64,000 bases of DNA, from assembly GCA_023389055.1 (NCBI GenBank), contig JAEWFA010000065.1:62001-126000 (forward strand), in the 5' to 3' direction. The translations under genes were made by a program, and so were the position numbers. Positions within the stretch are counted from its first letter, which is position 1. Every line of letters starts with the position of its first letter. Source of the stretch: Pseudomonadota bacterium (lineage in GTDB: Bacteria > Pseudomonadota > Gammaproteobacteria > Burkholderiales > Burkholderiaceae_E). Positions 1 to 8,013 of the stretch are shown in pieces. The notes below the pieces were generated by a model, which made no database searches, was not told the origin of the DNA, and saw nothing but the letters and a program-made list of their open reading frames with translations.

Positions 1-38
1 TAAGCCTCGAGCCGATGCCCGAGCCGGCGTCACGGCCG

Positions 39-44
39 TAGAAT
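39..44 (+). promoter_or_regulatory. Putative -10 element of pdxA (near-leaderless)
   Basis: TAGAAT matches a sigma-70 -10 hexamer at five of six positions and ends 7 nt before the pdxA ATG, so transcription would begin at about the start codon. I see no convincing -35 hexamer. The same arrangement recurs at 6891 and 7780. Inference from sequence only. Confidence 0.35.
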
Positions 45-51
45 CGGACGG

Positions 52-1047
52 ATGCCTGCCCCCGCCGCGCGCGAACGCCCTGCACTGCCCATCGCCATAA
101 CGATGGGCGATGCGTGCGGGATCGGGCCCGAGATCGTGCTGAAGGCCTGCGCGGATCGCTCGCTGAACCTCCCGCTGCGCGTCGTCGGCGATGCTCGCCG
201 GCTCGCAAGGGAAGCGGCCCGGCTGTCATTGCCGATGCCGTCCGACGTCGACGACGTCGTTTCGCTCCCCGACGATTTGCCGATCGGCCGCATCGACGAA
301 CGCGCCGGCGACGCGGCCTACCGCTGCATCGTGCGTGCCGCGGAGCTGGCGATGCGCGGCGAAGTGGCGGCAGTGGTCACCGCACCCATCGCCAAGGAGG
401 CGATGCACGCGGCCGGGCACCGCTTCCCCGGCCACACCGAGCTGCTCGCCGAACTCGCCGGCGGCGTCGACGTGCGGATGATGCTGGCGAATCCCGAGCT
501 GCGCGTCGTGCTCGTTTCGATCCACGTCGCGTTGCGCGAGGCAGTCGAGCGGCTGGACCGAACGACCATCCTGCGTACGATCGAGATCGCCGATGCGTCC
601 CTGCGCCGAGCCGGCCTCGCGCGCCCGCGCATCGCCGTCGCCGGACTGAACCCGCACGCCGGCGAAGGGGGACTGTTCGGGCGCGAGGAAATCGAGATCA
701 TCGGTCCGGCCATCGCCCACGCACGCGAGAACGGCATTGAAGTAAGCGGCCCCTTCGCCCCCGACACCGTGTTCATGCGCGCGCGCGGAATGCGGGAATT
801 CGATCTCGTCGTCGCGATGTACCACGACCAGGGACTGATTCCGGTGAAGTACCTCGGGATCGACGATGGCGTGAACGTCACGCTGGGTCTGCCGTTCGTG
901 CGCACGAGTCCCGATCACGGCACCGCCTTCGACAAGGCCGGACGACCGGGCGCCGACGGCAAAGGCCTGGCCGATCCGGCCAGCCTCGTCGCTGCGATCC
1001 GGCAGGCAGCGCTGATGTCGTCGCCGTTACCCGGACCGATTTCGTAA
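52..1047 (+). CDS. pdxA: 4-hydroxythreonine-4-phosphate dehydrogenase PdxA
   Basis: This is a 331-residue cytoplasmic NAD-dependent enzyme of the DXP-dependent vitamin B6 pathway. It oxidises 4-phosphohydroxy-L-threonine, whose product feeds PdxJ. The N-terminal GDACGIGPEIVLK matches the family GDxxGIGPE signature. The metal-binding histidines lie in AGHRFPGHTELLAE (about residues 122-135) and in YHDQGLIPVKYLG (about 260-272), followed by the typical TSPDHGTAFDKAG. The length equals the usual about 330 residues. The ATG at 52 gives the expected N-terminus, and a -10-like TAGAAT lies just upstream. A small membrane-protein gene follows 12 nt downstream. In Burkholderiales pdxA often follows surA and precedes ksgA; only pdxA is visible here because the window begins just upstream. 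Confidence 0.96.
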   Translation: MPAPAARERPALPIAITMGDACGIGPEIVLKACADRSLNLPLRVVGDARRLAREAARLSLPMPSDVDDVVSLPDDLPIGRIDERAGDAAYRCIVRAAELAMRGEVAAVVTAPIAKEAMHAAGHRFPGHTELLAELAGGVDVRMMLANPELRVVLVSIHVALREAVERLDRTTILRTIEIADASLRRAGLARPRIAVAGLNPHAGEGGLFGREEIEIIGPAIAHARENGIEVSGPFAPDTVFMRARGMREFDLVVAMYHDQGLIPVKYLGIDDGVNVTLGLPFVRTSPDHGTAFDKAGRPGADGKGLADPASLVAAIRQAALMSSPLPGPIS

Positions 1048-1059
1048 GCGGGCGCTTGC

Positions 1060-1752
1060 TTGCTTCGAATGACGCACCCGGCGCCTATTTTGTGGCTCGC
1101 CGGCCTTCTGGCCGCGGCGGCGCTGGTCGAAGCCATTCGACGAGTCCACTGGGCGATGCTGCCGCGAGATCGCGTGACGTGGGCGCTCGCTACCGTCGCG
1201 CTGCTGATTGCGCGTCAAGCAACGGTGACGATGCCCGGCGACTTTCCACTGCAGTACGTCGGCACGGCGTGGTTGACGTTGCTGCTCGGTTATCCGCGCG
1301 CGGTCGTGTCGGTCACGATGGTTACGACCATCGAGGTACTGCTCGGTGCGCGCCCGGCGGCTACCCTCGGCTTGGACGTCCTGCTGTTCGCCGTCGCACC
1401 GGCATGGTTGATGTGGGCGCTCGCTAGCGGCTGTCGCCGCCTGCTGCCGCCGAACCCGTTCGTCTTCCTGATCGGCGTCGGCTTCCTCGGCCTGTTCGCT
1501 TCCTATGCGCTGCCACTGCTCGCCGCTGCAACGATCGACGCGCTGGCGCTGGTGCTGCCGCCGGGCGCCGGTGGCGCCCACGCCGCGTCGGCGCACGCGC
1601 TCGAGCAGCACCTTCGGCTCGCACTGCCCTACGCGCTGCTGCTGTCGGCCGGCGAAGCCTGGCTCGAAGGCATGCTCACCACGCTGCTCGTCGTGTTCGC
1701 GCCGCGCAGCGTGCGGTTGTTCGACGAAGCCTACTATCTGGCCCGACGCTGA
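1060..1752 (+). CDS. ECF/CbiM-like energy-coupling membrane protein
   Basis: A 230-residue integral membrane protein with about six hydrophobic segments. It resembles the predicted permeases of the CbiM/COG3235 group, thought to be the substrate-binding or permease part of energy-coupling-factor transporters. Consistent features are the early acidic-basic loop, the GDFPLQYVGTAWLTLLLGYP segment near residues 60-80, and the C-terminal EAWLEGMLTTLLVVFAPRSV, which resembles the E(x)xxxG conserved end of this family. No ATPase or T component is adjacent. It starts 12 nt after pdxA and may be cotranscribed. The substrate cannot be read from the sequence; family assignment is by remembered resemblance. 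Confidence 0.6.
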   Translation: MLRMTHPAPILWLAGLLAAAALVEAIRRVHWAMLPRDRVTWALATVALLIARQATVTMPGDFPLQYVGTAWLTLLLGYPRAVVSVTMVTTIEVLLGARPAATLGLDVLLFAVAPAWLMWALASGCRRLLPPNPFVFLIGVGFLGLFASYALPLLAAATIDALALVLPPGAGGAHAASAHALEQHLRLALPYALLLSAGEAWLEGMLTTLLVVFAPRSVRLFDEAYYLARR

Positions 1753-1761
1753 TCGGCCGAC

Positions 1762-3708
1762 TCAACCGGCCAGGCGTTCCTCGAACCGCTTCTTCGTCTG
1801 TTCCAGCGCGCCGGGCAATCGCGGCGCGAGGCGCTCGAACAACTCGCCGTGCAACCGGAACTCGTGCTTCCAGGCCTGGCGATCGATCGACGTGATCCGT
1901 TCGTAGGCCTCGCGCGAGAACGACAGGCCGTCCCAGTGCACGTCGTCGTAGCGCGGACTCGTTCCGAACACGTGCTCGAAGCCGTCGGCGCGACCTTCGA
2001 TGCGATCGATCATCCACTTCAGCACGCGCATGTTCTCGCCGAAACCGGGCCAGACGAACTTGCCGTTTTCGTCGGTGCGGAACCAGTTGACGCAGAAGAT
2101 CGCCGGCAGCCTGGCACCGCTGCGCTCGAGCCGCTCGCCCAGCGCGAGCCAGTGCGCGAAGTAGTCGCCCATGTGGTAGCCGCAGAACGGAAGCATCGCG
2201 AACGGATCGCGGCGTACGACCCCGGTGGCGCCCGCCTGCGCGGCGGTGGTTTCCGAGCCCATCGTCGCCGCCATGTAGACGCCCTCGGTCCAGTTGCGCG
2301 CCTGCGTGACGAGCGGAACCGTCGTGGAGCGCCGACCGCCGAAGATGAACGCATCGATCGGAACGCCGTCGACGCTGTCCCAGCGCGGGTCGATCGACGG
2401 GCACTGTGCGGCGGCAACGGTGAAGCGCGAGTTCGGGTGCGCAGCCTTGCGCCCGGCCTTGCCGTCGGCCGGCGTCCAGTCGTTGCCGCGCCAGTCGACA
2501 AGATGCGCCGGCGGCTCCGACAGACCCTCCCACCAGACGTCGCCGTCGTCGGTGAGCGCGACGTTGGTGAAGATCGTGTTCTCGCGCAGCATCGCGATGC
2601 AGTTCGGGTTCGTCTTCTCGCTGGTGCCCGGGGCCACGCCGAAGAACCCCGCCTCGGGATTGATCGCGTAGAGCCGCCCGTCGGTGTGCGGCTTGATCCA
2701 TGCGATGTCGTCGCCGATGGTCGACACGGTCCAGCCGTCGAAGCCCTTCGGCGGGATCAGCATCGCGAAGTTGGTCTTGCCGCAGGCCGACGGGAACGCG
2801 GCGGCCACGTGGTAGCGCTTGCCCTCGGGCGACGTCACGGCGAGGATCAGCATGTGTTCGGCCAGCCAGCCCGGCCCGCCACGGCCTGCATCCTCGCGGC
2901 CCATGTTCGACGCGATGCGCAGCGCAAAGCACTTCTTGCCCAACAGCGCGTTGCCGCCGTAGCCGGAGCCGTACGACCAGATCTCGCTCGTCTGCGGAAA
3001 GTGGACGATGTACTTCGTGTCGTTGCACGGCCACGGTACGTCGGCCTGCCCAGGCGCCAGCGGCGCACCGACCGAATGCACGCACGGAACGAAGCCGCCG
3101 TCCTCGCCGAGCAACTCCGCCACGCTTCGGCCGATGCGCGTCATCATGCGCATGCTCACGACGACGTAGGGGCTGTCGGTGAGCTCGACGCCGATGTGCG
3201 AGATGTGGCTGCCCAGCGGCCCCATCGAGAACGGAATGACGTACAGCGTGCGCCCGCGCATCGCGCCGCCGAACAGCCCCTCGAGCGTCGCTCGCATCTC
3301 GTCGGGATCGACCCAGTGATTGGTGGGGCCGGCGTCCTCGGGCCTGTCGCTGCAGATGAAAGTGCGGTCCTCGACGCGCGCAACGTCGCTCGGATCGGAC
3401 AGCGCGAGGAACGAGTTCGGCCGCTTCTGCGGGTTCAGCCGACGCAGCATTCCTGCCTCGACCATCGCCTCGCACAGGCGGTCGTACTCGGCCTGCGAGC
3501 CGTCGCACCAATGGACGCGCTCGGGCTTGACCAGTTCGGCGATGCGGCCGACCCATTCGAGCAGCCGTCGGTTGCGCATCCAGTCCGGGGCGCCGAGGCG
3601 CGAGCGCAAGGTCGCTTCCGATTCGTGCGGGGCTATGCCACCTGCATCGATGGCGGCACTCGCGGCCGACGGTCGGTTCGAAGGCGCTTCGGCGCGAACC
3701 TGGGACAT
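1762..3708 (-). CDS. pckG: Phosphoenolpyruvate carboxykinase (GTP)
   Basis: A 648-residue GTP-dependent PEP carboxykinase, converting oxaloacetate and GTP to PEP, GDP and CO2 at the start of gluconeogenesis. The GTP-family P-loop variant FPSACGKTNFAML lies near residues 302-314 and carries the mobile active-site cysteine typical of this class. Other family segments are YVVVSMRMMTRIG, GSGYGGNALLGKKCFALRI, WIKPHTDGRLYAINPE, FIFGGRR and FCGYHMGDYF. The ATG at 3708 has a good ribosome site, AAGGAG, 8 nt upstream. About 25 N-terminal residues look like a family-unlike extension rich in Ala and Ser. It faces the upstream membrane-protein gene with only 9 nt between the stops. Confidence 0.97.
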   Translation of the reverse strand: MSQVRAEAPSNRPSAASAAIDAGGIAPHESEATLRSRLGAPDWMRNRRLLEWVGRIAELVKPERVHWCDGSQAEYDRLCEAMVEAGMLRRLNPQKRPNSFLALSDPSDVARVEDRTFICSDRPEDAGPTNHWVDPDEMRATLEGLFGGAMRGRTLYVIPFSMGPLGSHISHIGVELTDSPYVVVSMRMMTRIGRSVAELLGEDGGFVPCVHSVGAPLAPGQADVPWPCNDTKYIVHFPQTSEIWSYGSGYGGNALLGKKCFALRIASNMGREDAGRGGPGWLAEHMLILAVTSPEGKRYHVAAAFPSACGKTNFAMLIPPKGFDGWTVSTIGDDIAWIKPHTDGRLYAINPEAGFFGVAPGTSEKTNPNCIAMLRENTIFTNVALTDDGDVWWEGLSEPPAHLVDWRGNDWTPADGKAGRKAAHPNSRFTVAAAQCPSIDPRWDSVDGVPIDAFIFGGRRSTTVPLVTQARNWTEGVYMAATMGSETTAAQAGATGVVRRDPFAMLPFCGYHMGDYFAHWLALGERLERSGARLPAIFCVNWFRTDENGKFVWPGFGENMRVLKWMIDRIEGRADGFEHVFGTSPRYDDVHWDGLSFSREAYERITSIDRQAWKHEFRLHGELFERLAPRLPGALEQTKKRFEERLAG

Positions 3709-3851
3709 GGATCAATCTCCTTGATGGGAATCTTCGGGCAACGGCCTGGCCCTTGCCACGCGGCATTCCGTGCGCCTGCGCGACGGAACGCGCCGCAAAT
3801 TCTTCTCGGCTGATTCGGCATGCCGGCTCCGTGAGCCGCAAAAGCAGCGGC

Positions 3852-3897
3852 CGGGATCTCGGGGCCTCGCGGCGCACCGGCGAGGCGGGATCCCGGC
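3852..3897. terminator. Inverted repeat between TSUP gene and pckG, possible terminator
   Basis: CCGGGATC at 3852 pairs with GATCCCGG ending at 3897, and an inner GCCTCGC pairs with GCGAGGC, giving an interrupted stem of about 15 bp around a 9-nt loop. Read on the minus strand it lies 100 nt after the TSUP stop and is followed shortly by a short T run (GCTTTTG). It could end the TSUP transcript or fold in the pckG leader. The remaining part of this 287-nt gap shows no gene. Confidence 0.4.
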
Positions 3898-3995
3898 ACG
3901 AAAAGGGTTGCCCAGTTTACACCGGGCGTGCCGCGCGAAGACCGGCGCGGACAGCGTTCGCCGGGGTGGCGACGACCGCCGACGCCGGCCCGTCC

Positions 3996-4805
3996 TCACG
4001 CGAAGGCATCCGGGAAGTACCAGGCGGTGAGCAACGCACCGAAACCGATGATGAAGCGGCGCAACCAGAGGGCCGGGATTCGCCGCGCCCACGCCGCGCC
4101 GAGATAGCCGCCCACCGTAGCCGCGACGAGCATCGCCAGCGTGTGCGGCCACGACACCGCATCGGCCAGCACGAAGGTCGCCACCGCAACGCTGTAGATC
4201 ACCGCCGACAGCCAGTTCTTCAGCGCATTGATCTCGTACAGGTCGTCGAAGCCCTGAATCGCCAGTGCGGCGATCATCAGGATGCCCATGCCGGCGCCGA
4301 AGAAGCCGCCGTAGATCGAGACGACGCCCTGGAACAGGTATCCGCCGAGGCCGAAGTGCCGGACAGGTGGGGCGGGCGGCTCGGTATCGCGCTCGCGCGC
4401 GCGCTCGGTCGCACGACCAAGCAGCGCGCGCATGCCGCTCGATAACGGGCCGCTGAACGCGAAGAGCAGCGTCGCGAGCAGCAGCAGCCACGGAATCAGC
4501 GCCGAAAAGCGATCGTTCGACGTGCGCAGCAACAGCAGCCCACCCGCGATGCCGCCGACGAGGGCGACCGCCGACAACGCCGGCAGGCTGGCGGAGAAGC
4601 GGCGCAGTTCGCGACGAAAGGCCCACGCCCCGGCGAGACTGCCCGGCCACAACGCAACCGCGTTGCTCGCATTGGCGATGACCGGCGGCACGCCGACGGC
4701 GAGCATCGCCGGAAACGAAAAGAAGGTTCCGCCGCCGGCCACCGAATTGACCGCGCCGGCAAGGAAGCCGGCAATAACAATGACGACGATCTCGAAGACG
4801 GTCAG
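3996..4805 (-). CDS. TSUP-family (TauE/SafE) membrane permease
   Basis: This encodes about 269 residues with seven to eight hydrophobic helices. The opening segment AGFLAGAVNSVAGGGTFFSF is the hallmark of the TSUP family, whose members move sulfite, sulfonates or other organic anions across the inner membrane. The second half repeats the fold (GGFFGAGMGILMIAALAI). The start is uncertain. A strong GGAGGT lies 8 nt before a CTG codon at 4805, right where homologues begin, whereas the in-frame GTG at 4829 and ATG at 4889 have no ribosome site and add a non-family, Arg/Cys-rich leader. I chose the CTG. The substrate is unknown and no sulfur-metabolism gene is adjacent. Confidence 0.8.
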   Translation of the reverse strand: MTVFEIVVIVIAGFLAGAVNSVAGGGTFFSFPAMLAVGVPPVIANASNAVALWPGSLAGAWAFRRELRRFSASLPALSAVALVGGIAGGLLLLRTSNDRFSALIPWLLLLATLLFAFSGPLSSGMRALLGRATERARERDTEPPAPPVRHFGLGGYLFQGVVSIYGGFFGAGMGILMIAALAIQGFDDLYEINALKNWLSAVIYSVAVATFVLADAVSWPHTLAMLVAATVGGYLGAAWARRIPALWLRRFIIGFGALLTAWYFPDAFA

Positions 4806-4958
4806 TTGTACGCACCTCCGGACCGGCACTGTACAACCCGACGTGCCGACGTGCCGGCAAGTGCGGCGCAGCGCGGGCGCCCCTTGCACGAGCCGGCGCC
4901 TGGCACGACGGCGCCGGCCGCCCGTATGTCGCAGTCGTGCGGCCGGCGCCTGTGCCGC

Positions 4959-6701
4959 TTACGGCTGTTTGCCGACGCTCAGCATGAAGAACCCCTGGGC
5001 GGGGTCTGCGGTGATTCGCGCACTGGCGGTCACGCCCATCCCGTGCAGGTTCATCATGACCAGCGGCGATCCTGCAGGTCCTGCGGCGCGACGCATCAGC
5101 CCGTCGCGAGGCGCGTTGATCGTCAGCGTTTGCTCGGCTCCCAGCGCATCCGCGCGGACGAAACTGCCCGGTGCAGGCGTATCGATCGCGGTGATGGTCC
5201 ATGAAGCGGCGCGGAAATCTCCGGCGACCGGAGGGATCCCGACCGCTCCGCCGTCGGTCGTGAGGCCATCCGGATGAACCGCTGCGCTCCAGAACGAACT
5301 GACCGTTCCCGCCGGACTCATCGTCAGGACTCGCTGCTTCGTGCCGACCACCAGCGTGCCCGTCGAATCGACCATCGTCAGCATCAACTCGCCGCCGCCG
5401 GACCGATAGGCAAAGATGCGCGGGGAGAGATCCGACAACTCCTCGCCAACCCACCCGAAGCCGCCCGCCGGGTTCACGACGAAGCCGTTCTCGGTCGCAT
5501 GGACTTCCTCCTCGCAGACCGTGAAGTCCGGACCGACGCAGTCCTTGAAGTGCGTGAAGCGGCCATCGGTGCCCACAGTGAACTCGGACATCAACGCCGC
5601 GAACGGGCTAACGCTGTCGTTGCGCTCCCACTCGAGCGTATTCCAGGTGCCTGCCAGGTCGGCAAGCGGAACCTTCTGCTCGGGGAAGAACAGAACCATC
5701 CGGTAGGGCGACGTGTTACCGAAATCGGTACTGAGCACGCCGACCCCTGCGGCCGAGACGACGGCCTTCACGATGCCGCCGTTGTCGGTCCACTGGTACT
5801 TGCAGTCGCCATCGGCGACGAAAGTCGTCGTCCCCTCGTCCGAGAACGTCGCCGTCATCGTGGCGGCGTCGAAATCGAAGGTGATGGCGCGGCTCGCCGG
5901 GACTTCCTCCATCGGCGTGAGCATTCGATACGTGCCGCTGCGAAAAGACGAGCAGTTGGCCGCAGCCTGCTTCAGCAACATCTCCGCCGGCAACGACGGG
6001 GCCGCGTTGGGCACCCGGGTCGACATGGGAGAAGCGTGCGCTATGGTCTCGGTGAGTTGAGCCAGCGTCGTGCCGGTGCTTTCGAGCACTTCGCCCAGCT
6101 TGTCGAGCACCTTGTCGAAGGCGTTGCCCTGGTCGCCTTGTTCGGTGGCCGCGACGAGATCGGCGGTCAGCAGATCGCCGATTCCACTGACGTCGATCCC
6201 CGCGCTGGCGAGGACCTGCACGATCGCATCGACCGCCGCCTGCACGCTTTCGTCGCTCAGGCTTTGTACGGCCGAACCATCGAAGCCGTCGTGGAACACC
6301 GCCGGGTCTCCGCCGGCCAGGCGGGCCAGGATCAACTCGCTGATGGGCGTGATGTTCGCGCGCGCGGTGCTGCCGCTACCCGTCGCGAGCGAATGCAGGA
6401 CCCCGCCGTCTGCAGTGGTCACGCGCAGCACGCACGGCAACGAAGCGCCGCCTTCGACCGTGACCGTGTAGGTGCCGTTCGCGTTCGTAGTCGCGCTCCC
6501 CATGCCGCCGACGCATTTCGCATCGACCGGCCGCGCCGCGATCGCCAACCCGGTAGCGGCCGTTCCGCCGAGGGACAGGCTCGCCGTCGCGGGGTCGTCC
6601 GAAGAGCCCGAACCACCGCCGCACGCCACCAGTCCCACTACACCACAAGCCGCCAGCGCAATCAGGGCGACCCGCTTCCTGCTGAAACCCGTACTCGACA
6701 T
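4959..6701 (-). CDS. Large secreted lipoprotein of unknown function
   Basis: A 580-residue protein that begins with a positively charged signal peptide and the lipobox GLVACGGG, so Cys is expected to be lipidated and the protein anchored to a membrane. A Gly/Ser linker follows. Residues about 35-110 resemble a carboxypeptidase-regulatory-like beta-sandwich (GSATTNANGTYTVTVEGGA), a fold common in Burkholderiales surface lipoproteins. The C-terminal half is beta-rich, has several Cys residues (likely disulfides) and contains no catalytic motif I recognise. The ATG at 6701 is preceded by GAGGAAGACGA, a good ribosome site, and gives the clean signal peptide; an upstream ATG at 6800 would spoil it. 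Monocistronic. Confidence 0.8.
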   Translation of the reverse strand: MSSTGFSRKRVALIALAACGVVGLVACGGGSGSSDDPATASLSLGGTAATGLAIAARPVDAKCVGGMGSATTNANGTYTVTVEGGASLPCVLRVTTADGGVLHSLATGSGSTARANITPISELILARLAGGDPAVFHDGFDGSAVQSLSDESVQAAVDAIVQVLASAGIDVSGIGDLLTADLVAATEQGDQGNAFDKVLDKLGEVLESTGTTLAQLTETIAHASPMSTRVPNAAPSLPAEMLLKQAAANCSSFRSGTYRMLTPMEEVPASRAITFDFDAATMTATFSDEGTTTFVADGDCKYQWTDNGGIVKAVVSAAGVGVLSTDFGNTSPYRMVLFFPEQKVPLADLAGTWNTLEWERNDSVSPFAALMSEFTVGTDGRFTHFKDCVGPDFTVCEEEVHATENGFVVNPAGGFGWVGEELSDLSPRIFAYRSGGGELMLTMVDSTGTLVVGTKQRVLTMSPAGTVSSFWSAAVHPDGLTTDGGAVGIPPVAGDFRAASWTITAIDTPAPGSFVRADALGAEQTLTINAPRDGLMRRAAGPAGSPLVMMNLHGMGVTASARITADPAQGFFMLSVGKQP

Positions 6702-6890
6702 TCGTCTTCCTCGATTGTTCGTTGTACGCGCACGCATCTGCATGAGCGCCCGTGACTGTATGCGGGAGGCAATCAGCCAAATCGTCGAAATAGTCGTCAT
6801 TTATGAAGGACCGGACGAGCGGTGCGCAATCGCCGACGAACGGCAGAAACCGTCGGTGCGGTTGTCGCTCGTAAAGCGACGACGCCCCGG

Positions 6891-6896
6891 TAGACT
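6891..6896 (+). promoter_or_regulatory. Putative -10 element upstream of hydratase gene
   Basis: TAGACT fits a sigma-70 -10 hexamer and would place the transcription start near 6903. That lies after the upstream ATG at 6898 but before the ATG at 6928, and it is one reason the latter was chosen as the start. No clear -35 is visible. Confidence 0.3.
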
Positions 6897-6927
6897 GATG
6901 GCTGAAGTCCTGCCGCCCTACCCTCCG

Positions 6928-7782
6928 ATGCCCGCCGAACTGTCCGCGGAGCTCCTTCTCGACGCGTGCGATCACGCGCGCACGCTCGCGCGCGACGCTT
7001 TTGCGCCGCTGTCCGACCTGGCCCTGGCAGAGGCGATGCAGACCGGCATCGTCGTCGCTCGCATCGCGCGCGGCGAGCGCCCGGTGGGCTACAAGATCGG
7101 CTTCACGAACCGCTCGATCTGGCCGTTGTACGGCGTCTTCCACCCGATCTGGGGCCCGGTGTGGAACTCGACGCTGCGCAAGGTCGAAGCGGGCAACGCC
7201 GGCGAATGCGCAGCGATCGACGTCGACCTGTCACGCTTCGTGCAGCCCAGGCTCGAACCCGAGATCGTCGTCGGTCTGCGTGCGACGCCGCGCGCGCCCA
7301 CGCCCCAGGCCGTTTGCGAAGCCGCCGAATGGTTCGCGCACGGTTTCGAGATCGTCCAGTGTCCTTACCCCGATTGGCGGTTCACGGCGGCAGAGGCGGT
7401 CGCCGCGCAGAGCCTGCACGGCGCCTTGATCGTCGGGCCGCATCGACCCCTGCGCGAACTCGGCGACACCGCGCAGCAGGTAATCGATCGACTCGCGACG
7501 CTCGAAGTCGAGTTGTATCGCGACGGAGCCGCAGTCGCCCGCGGCCGCGGCCGCGACGCGCTCGACGGTCCGCTACACGCGGTCGCACATCTCGCGCACG
7601 AACTGGCACTGCGCGGTCACTCGATCGAGCCGGGATCGCTCGTCAGCACCGGCACGCTCACCGACGCGCAACCGCTGTTCGTCGGGCAACGCTGGAACAG
7701 CCGCATCGAAGGCGTAGAACTTCCCGGGCTCGAGATTCGCACCGTCGATGGAAACCGGACATCGTCACAGGTTCTACGGTAG
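6928..7782 (+). CDS. 2-keto-4-pentenoate hydratase / FAH-superfamily enzyme
   Basis: A 284-residue protein of the fumarylacetoacetate hydrolase superfamily, closest to the 2-keto-4-pentenoate hydratases (MhpD/XylJ type) and 4-oxalocrotonate decarboxylases of meta-cleavage pathways. Visible family features are VGYKIGFTNRSIWPLYG (about residues 50-66), PRLEPEIVVGL with the metal-ligand glutamates (about 109-119) and the C-terminal SLVSTGTLTDAQPLFVGQRW. No other meta-cleavage gene is adjacent, so the exact substrate is open. The ATG at 6898 would add ten residues; the position of the -10-like element favours 6928. The stop codon overlaps the -10-like element of the following small gene. Confidence 0.85.
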   Translation: MPAELSAELLLDACDHARTLARDAFAPLSDLALAEAMQTGIVVARIARGERPVGYKIGFTNRSIWPLYGVFHPIWGPVWNSTLRKVEAGNAGECAAIDVDLSRFVQPRLEPEIVVGLRATPRAPTPQAVCEAAEWFAHGFEIVQCPYPDWRFTAAEAVAAQSLHGALIVGPHRPLRELGDTAQQVIDRLATLEVELYRDGAAVARGRGRDALDGPLHAVAHLAHELALRGHSIEPGSLVSTGTLTDAQPLFVGQRWNSRIEGVELPGLEIRTVDGNRTSSQVLR

Positions 7783-7785
7783 ATT
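7780..7785 (+). promoter_or_regulatory. Putative -10 element of small membrane-protein gene
   Basis: TAGATT overlaps the hydratase stop codon and ends 6 nt before the ATG at 7792, so the transcript would be leaderless. This mirrors the pdxA arrangement. Inference from sequence. Confidence 0.3.
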
Positions 7786-7791
7786 ACCGAC

Positions 7792-7968
7792 ATGACCCGC
7801 CTCAGTCCCGCGCAGCGCACCGCCGGTACCGCACGCATCGTGCTCACGGCGGGGGCGCTGTTCGCAGCCGAAGCGCTGTGGCGCGGATCGATCACGCGAA
7901 TCCTGATGGCCACCGCCCTGCTGCTGTTCGGCGGCGGCCTGCTCTTCTTCGCGAAGCAGGCCGACTGA
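7792..7968 (+). CDS. Small two-segment membrane protein (58 aa)
   Basis: An ATG-started 58-residue frame ending at TGA 7968. It has a basic N-terminus (MTRLSPAQRTAGTARI), a hydrophobic stretch at about residues 16-30, an Arg-containing turn and a second stretch at about 37-53 (LMATALLLFGGGLLFFAKQA). Codons have the G/C third positions of neighbouring genes. It follows the hydratase by 9 nt and precedes an unknown gene by 45 nt. No family recognised. The consistent codon use and the membrane-hairpin composition argue that it is real, but it is short. Confidence 0.5.
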   Translation: MTRLSPAQRTAGTARIVLTAGALFAAEALWRGSITRILMATALLLFGGGLLFFAKQAD

Positions 7969-8013
7969 CGAACGCGCCGATGGACCTGCAAGCGTTCTGA
8001 CGGCGGGGCCGGG

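Noticed and set aside
1849..3813. 654-codon plus-strand frame opposite pckG
   Set aside because: It is the antisense of a clear enzyme gene; very GC-rich DNA leaves long open frames opposite real genes, and its translation is Arg/His/Val-rich without motifs.
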